Assembly (NCBI GenBank): GCA_015295885.1
Contig: DVEE01000003.1
Coordinates: 1 to 17,887, forward strand
Origin: Leptolyngbyaceae cyanobacterium M65_K2018_010
GTDB lineage: Bacteria; Cyanobacteriota; Cyanobacteriia; Phormidesmidales; Phormidesmidaceae
Reading direction: 5' to 3'
DNA: 17,887 bases
Shown piece by piece: positions 15,259 to 17,887 of the stretch. The notes under the pieces are model-generated. The model worked only from the letters and a program-made list of their open reading frames with translations, did no database searches and was not told the origin of the DNA. The stretch's first letter is position 1; each line of letters starts with the position of its first letter. The translations under genes and the position numbers were made by a program.

Positions 15259-15300
15259 TTTGTTGACCCAATTTTCTTGATCCAACTTTGTTGACCCAAT
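15259..15300. repeat. Tandem array of three 14-base units upstream of ureE
   Basis: Unit 1 (15259-15272) and unit 3 (15287-15300) are identical: TTTGTTGACCCAAT. Unit 2 (15273-15286), TTTCTTGATCCAAC, differs at three positions. There are no spacers. Each unit contains TTGACCCAA or TTGATCCAA, a small inverted repeat (TTG-n3-CAA), so the array looks like repeated binding sites. It ends 83 bases before the proposed ureE start, in the region shared with the divergent LuxR-type regulator gene. Confidence 0.7.
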
Positions 15301-15383
15301 GGCTGACCTGGCCCCCTCCCCCTGAAGTCTGCGCTCCCCCCGTGGTAGAACAGAGAAGTAGCCAGGTTTCCCAGGGGTCCGCT

Positions 15384-15866
15384 GTGTTGACTCTGTCCCG
15401 TGTTCTCCCCGCTGATCCAGAGGCGGTGGTAGTCACTGTTTTGGCCCTCACGGCCCACGATCGCACCCGTTCACGCCATTGTTTTGTGGCAGAAGACGGC
15501 ACCCGGGTCAGCCTTAACCTGCCCCGCGGCACGGTACTGCGGGGTAATTGCCTGCTCGCCAGCGACCAGGGAGAACGGGTGCGGGTGGTGGCTAAACCAG
15601 AACCCGTGGTGGTGGTGACGGCCGCCTCTGCCCTGGACCTTACCCGGGCGGCCTATCACCTGGGTAATCGCCATGTGCCCCTAGAAATTTCTGCCGATGG
15701 CTTGAAGCTTGAGCCGGATCCTGTGCTCGAAGCCATGCTGGCCCAATTGGGCGGATTGTGCCTGCGCACCGCTACCTTGCCCTTTGAACCCGAGGCCGGG
15801 GCCTACCGCCAGGGCGAAGCCCATCGGCACAGCCCAAGTGCTCACGCCCACCACCATGATCTCTGA
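15384..15866 (+). CDS. ureE: Urease accessory protein UreE (nickel metallochaperone), 160 aa
   Basis: UreE delivers Ni2+ to the UreG/UreF/UreD complex for urease activation. The N-terminal peptide-binding domain (about 1-72) contains the DRTRSRHCF and LNLPRGTVLRG motifs. The metal-binding domain (about 73-140) has the conserved YHLGNRHVPLEI, with the interface ligand His97, and a histidine-rich tail ends the protein (HRHSPSAHAHHHDL, residues 147-160). The start is GTG at 15384 (or TTG at 15387), supported by AGGGG at 15373-15377 and by the family start VLTLSRVLP. The stop overlaps the ureF start by 11 bases, implying translational coupling. Urease structural genes and ureG/ureD are not in the window. 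Confidence 0.93.
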   Translation: MLTLSRVLPADPEAVVVTVLALTAHDRTRSRHCFVAEDGTRVSLNLPRGTVLRGNCLLASDQGERVRVVAKPEPVVVVTAASALDLTRAAYHLGNRHVPLEISADGLKLEPDPVLEAMLAQLGGLCLRTATLPFEPEAGAYRQGEAHRHSPSAHAHHHDL

Positions 15867-16533
15867 TTCCCAGGCTCTCCTCAAACTGCTGCAACTGGCT
15901 AGCCCAGCCTTGCCAGTGGGGGGGTATAGCTATTCCGAGGGGTTAGAAACCCTAGTCCAGCGGGGGCTCACCAGCCCTGGGGCAATTACCCAGTGGTTAG
16001 AGCAAGAGCTGGCCCAGGGGCAAATTCGGGCCGACGGCGTGGGCCTCTATCGGGTCTATGGGGCAGCCCAGGCCGGTTGCTGGGCTGAGGTGGTTGAATG
16101 TAACCAGTGGTTATCGGCCCTGCGAGACAGTGAGGAAGCCCGCCAACAGAGTTGGGCCATGGGTCGAGCTCTGACTCGGTTAATCCTGGATCTGCAGCCT
16201 GAGTTAGCTGAGCCCATGGCCGTCATTGGCCAGCCCTGTAACTTTGCGGTGGGGTTTGGCCTGGTCGCGGCCCATTGGCAGATTCCAGCTCCAGCCGCTG
16301 GGTTGGCTTATGTCCACAATTGGGCTGCTAATTTAATCACCGCCGCGGTCAAGCTGGTTCCCCTGGGGCAAACCCAAGGTCAGCAGATGCTTCTAGCCCT
16401 CTATCCGGCCTTAGCCGCCGCGGCTGAAAACTGGGCCACCCTGCCCTGGGAGGCGGTGACCTTCAGCAACTGGGGCACCGCCCTGGCCTGTATGCAGCAC
16501 GAAACCCTGTATAGTCGCCTGTTTCGCAGTTAG
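15856..16533 (+). CDS. ureF: Urease accessory protein UreF, 225 aa
   Basis: UreF joins UreD and UreG on apo-urease and gates GTP-dependent nickel insertion in the cytosol. The N-terminal signature is clear: LLQLASPALPVGGYSYSEGL (residues 11-30). The all-helical protein follows the family through PCNFAVGFGLVAAHW and the C-terminal MQHETLYSRLFRS block. The length is normal. ATG 15856 lies inside the last codons of ureE, giving an 11-base overlap in another frame, so both are made from one mRNA. A longer upstream reading frame exists only because it overlaps ureE and is not used. The next gene (CDF exporter) is on the opposite strand, so the operon ends here. Confidence 0.95.
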   Translation: MISDSQALLKLLQLASPALPVGGYSYSEGLETLVQRGLTSPGAITQWLEQELAQGQIRADGVGLYRVYGAAQAGCWAEVVECNQWLSALRDSEEARQQSWAMGRALTRLILDLQPELAEPMAVIGQPCNFAVGFGLVAAHWQIPAPAAGLAYVHNWAANLITAAVKLVPLGQTQGQQMLLALYPALAAAAENWATLPWEAVTFSNWGTALACMQHETLYSRLFRS

Positions 16534-16568
16534 GGATAGGTTTGCCGAGGTCAGGCTAGAGCGGCGGT

Positions 16569-17477
16569 TTAGTAGGTAATTTCCTCGGATTCGTAGGTGT
16601 AGGGTTCAATGTGGATGGTAATCCGAGCTGGGCCGTAGAGGGATTCCAAACGGGCTTCGACTTCCTCCGTAATTTGGTGGGCCGCCTCCACGCTGGTGGG
16701 TTTGACCACCAGATGCATGTCTATAAACACCTGTCGTCCCAGCAACCCGCGGGAGGCGATGCTATGGCAATTGAGGACGCCGGGCACCTGCATCACCTGG
16801 CCGTGGATGGTTTCGGGCGCGATCGCCATTTCATCCACTAACCAGGGCAGGTTCTCCCGCAGCACCTGCCAACCACTCTTAAACACCAGCAAGGCCACCG
16901 GAAACGCCAGGGCGATATCTAACCACTGGAAGCCCTGCCAAACCCCAATTAACCCGGCCATAACCACGATGGTAATCCAGATGTCGCTCATGGTGTGGCG
17001 GGCATCGGCAATCAAAAGTTTGCTGTTGAGGGCAAGGCCAACCCGGCGTTCGTAAAAGGCCACAAAGATGTTAATGCCCAGCACCGCCAGCATGATCCAA
17101 AGGGCGGCGGGCTCCATGGCTACGGGGTTACTCCCCGAGAGCAGGCGCTCCACGGCACTGGTCAAGATTTCAAAACAGGCTATGCCTAAAAAGGCGGCTA
17201 TCCCCAGGGCGCCAATGGCTTCGAACTTGTGGTGGCCGTAGGGATGGTCCCGATCGGGATGGGGATTGGCCAGGCGATTGGTAGCCAGGCCCAAAACATT
17301 GTTGGCGCTATCGGTGACGCTGTGCAGGGCATCGGCCATCAGGCTCAGCGATCCGGTCAGCCAGCCAACGGAGGCCTTGAGGGCGACCACCATCAGATTT
17401 AGACCCAGGGTAATGATCAAGACCTGTTGCACCTTACCCCGATGATCGGTCCCGGGCCGGTGGGAAGAGTGGTCCAT
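16569..17477 (-). CDS. Cation diffusion facilitator (CDF) family metal exporter, 302 aa
   Basis: This is an inner-membrane H+-coupled exporter of divalent metals. Six transmembrane segments are expected between about residues 18 and 212. The transport-site motifs are HxxxD in TM2 (His52, Asp56 in ADALHSVTDS) and HxxxD in TM5 (His161, Asp165 in ADARHTMSD). A His/Asp set at this site is usual for Zn/Co/Cd or Ni exporters rather than the Asp-rich manganese or iron type. A cytosolic C-terminal domain (about 213-302) carries His238, Asp253, His255 and His289 at positions typical of regulatory metal sites. The N-terminus is histidine-bearing (MDHSSHRPGTDH). It ends 35 bases from the ureF stop in convergent orientation, so the metal-handling genes are neighbours, although a shared role in nickel balance is only inferred. 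Confidence 0.93.
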   Translation of the reverse strand: MDHSSHRPGTDHRGKVQQVLIITLGLNLMVVALKASVGWLTGSLSLMADALHSVTDSANNVLGLATNRLANPHPDRDHPYGHHKFEAIGALGIAAFLGIACFEILTSAVERLLSGSNPVAMEPAALWIMLAVLGINIFVAFYERRVGLALNSKLLIADARHTMSDIWITIVVMAGLIGVWQGFQWLDIALAFPVALLVFKSGWQVLRENLPWLVDEMAIAPETIHGQVMQVPGVLNCHSIASRGLLGRQVFIDMHLVVKPTSVEAAHQITEEVEARLESLYGPARITIHIEPYTYESEEITY

Positions 17478-17600
17478 GGCAGCTTGGTAGGCAAAAATTC
17501 TTCTGCTAAAACCTTACTTCATATTCCTGGGCTGAAATTTAAGCCGGGGTGGGCCAGGGCCATACCCCGGTTGTGGGAGGGTGGGGGGTGAGTACCCGGC

Positions 17601-17630
17601 GGCAGACTATCTCCGCCCTGGCGGGCTGCC
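17601..17630. other. Nested hairpin upstream of the CDF exporter
   Basis: GGCAG (17601-17605) pairs with CTGCC (17626-17630), and inside it CCGC (17613-17616) pairs with GCGG (17621-17624). It lies in the 279-base gap between the divergent CDF and hydroxylase genes, where both promoters must be. No known metal-regulator operator was recognised. Confidence 0.35.
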
Positions 17631-17756
17631 CTCCCGATGCCGATGGCAGAGAAGTTCTGGGTGCCTGAACCGGTTGGTTAGCCACCTTGCTTTTGGTCAA
17701 AAACTGAGGCCACAATAGGCTTAACCGCTCTTTTCCCAGCTCTTCCTCTAGGTTCC

Positions 17757-17887
17757 ATGCCCTCCCCTGCCCCTGCCTGCCAGACTCACCCCCTACCCCT
17801 AGACTCTGCTCTCACCGTAGATGTGGCAATTGTCGGTGGCGGCATTGTGGGACTGACCCTGGCCCTGGCCCTGGGGGCGGCGGGCCT
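17757..17887 (+). CDS. FAD-dependent hydroxylase/monooxygenase, UbiH-type (partial, N-terminus only)
   Basis: Only 43 codons are visible before the window ends. After a proline-rich start comes the FAD-binding Rossmann motif VDVAIVGGGIVGLTLALALG (GxGxxG at about residues 31-36). This is typical of UbiH/COQ6-like flavin hydroxylases, which modify the quinone ring in prenyl-quinone synthesis, and of related aromatic hydroxylases. Cyanobacteria usually carry one or two such genes. The exact substrate cannot be judged from this fragment. The start ATG has no strong RBS. Confidence 0.75.
   Translation, partial: MPSPAPACQTHPLPLDSALTVDVAIVGGGIVGLTLALALGAAG

Larger units (their letters stand above)
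14994..15383. other. Divergent regulatory region between LuxR-type gene and ureE, 390 bases
   Basis: No protein gene is supported. The region holds two neighbouring perfect hairpins (15133-15148 and 15156-15191) and a three-unit 14-base tandem array (15259-15300), listed separately. An in-frame TTG at 15288 would extend UreE into this region by 32 residues, but that extension is rich in proline, has no match to UreE and overlaps the repeat array. I treat it as non-coding. Confidence 0.6.

Noticed and set aside
15252..15265. GTA-n8-TTG resembling an NtcA nitrogen-control site before ureE
   Set aside because: The second half should be TAC; only one of its three bases matches, and no -10 box lies at the expected distance.
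15288..15383. Upstream TTG that would lengthen UreE by 32 residues
   Set aside because: The extension overlaps the tandem repeats, is proline-rich and precedes the normal UreE start; GTG at 15384 has a proper RBS.
1..17887. CRISPR arrays, transposases, integrases, toxin-antitoxin or phage-defence genes
   Set aside because: No regularly spaced repeats and no matching protein motifs were seen; the window reads as ordinary chromosomal backbone.

Overview
The window looks like chromosomal DNA from a cyanobacterium with fairly high GC content. Three lines of evidence support this. First, the HIP1 octamer GCGATCGC occurs 13 times in 17.9 kb, far above chance. Second, several genes belong to families typical of cyanobacteria: a photosystem II S4-domain protein, a DUF4346 protein, a Mo-dependent nitrogenase C-terminal-like protein, and a receiver domain resembling Ycf29/Rre1. 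Third, the Deg/HtrA protease is of the HhoA/HhoB/HtrA type. The genus cannot be fixed from sequence reading alone. I see no insertion-sequence transposase, phage gene, CRISPR array, rRNA or convincing tRNA.

Layout: 1-283 (minus) is the 5' part of a response regulator, divergent from a Deg/HtrA periplasmic serine protease (510-1736). Next come a large acyl-CoA synthetase (ADP-forming type) fused to a GNAT domain, resembling the Pat/PatZ protein lysine acetyltransferases (1927-4683), and a CPBP intramembrane protease (4995-6545). A 543-base gene-free stretch (6546-7088) contains an 88-base MITE-like inverted-repeat element. It is followed by a small Mo-nitrogenase-C-like protein (7089-7412), a FemAB-like/GNAT N-acyltransferase (7575-8753), a DUF4346 protein (8866-9282), and an unrecognised protein with a four-cysteine cluster (9466-10374). 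After a second long non-coding gap (10375-10905), which may hold a gene relic, comes glycogen phosphorylase (10906-13458). This converges, with a 6-base gap, on the photosystem II S4 protein (13465-14244, minus). Upstream of that lies a PAS-LuxR regulator (14394-14993, minus), which is divergent from the overlapping urease accessory genes ureE and ureF (15384-16533). A CDF cation exporter (16569-17477, minus) and the start of a FAD-dependent hydroxylase (17757 onward) close the window.

Functional themes: stress and protein quality control (response regulator, Deg protease, CPBP protease), carbon reserve use (glycogen phosphorylase, acyl-CoA metabolism or protein acylation), and nickel/metal handling (UreE, UreF, CDF exporter). 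Most genes appear to be single transcription units. The only clear operon is ureE-ureF, whose reading frames overlap by 11 bases.

The most unusual sequence structures are non-coding. They are a perfect-register array of three 14-base units upstream of ureE, an 11-base tandem duplication beside a -10-like box upstream of the cysteine-cluster gene, and the 88-base inverted-repeat element. No wholly new multi-gene system is evident.
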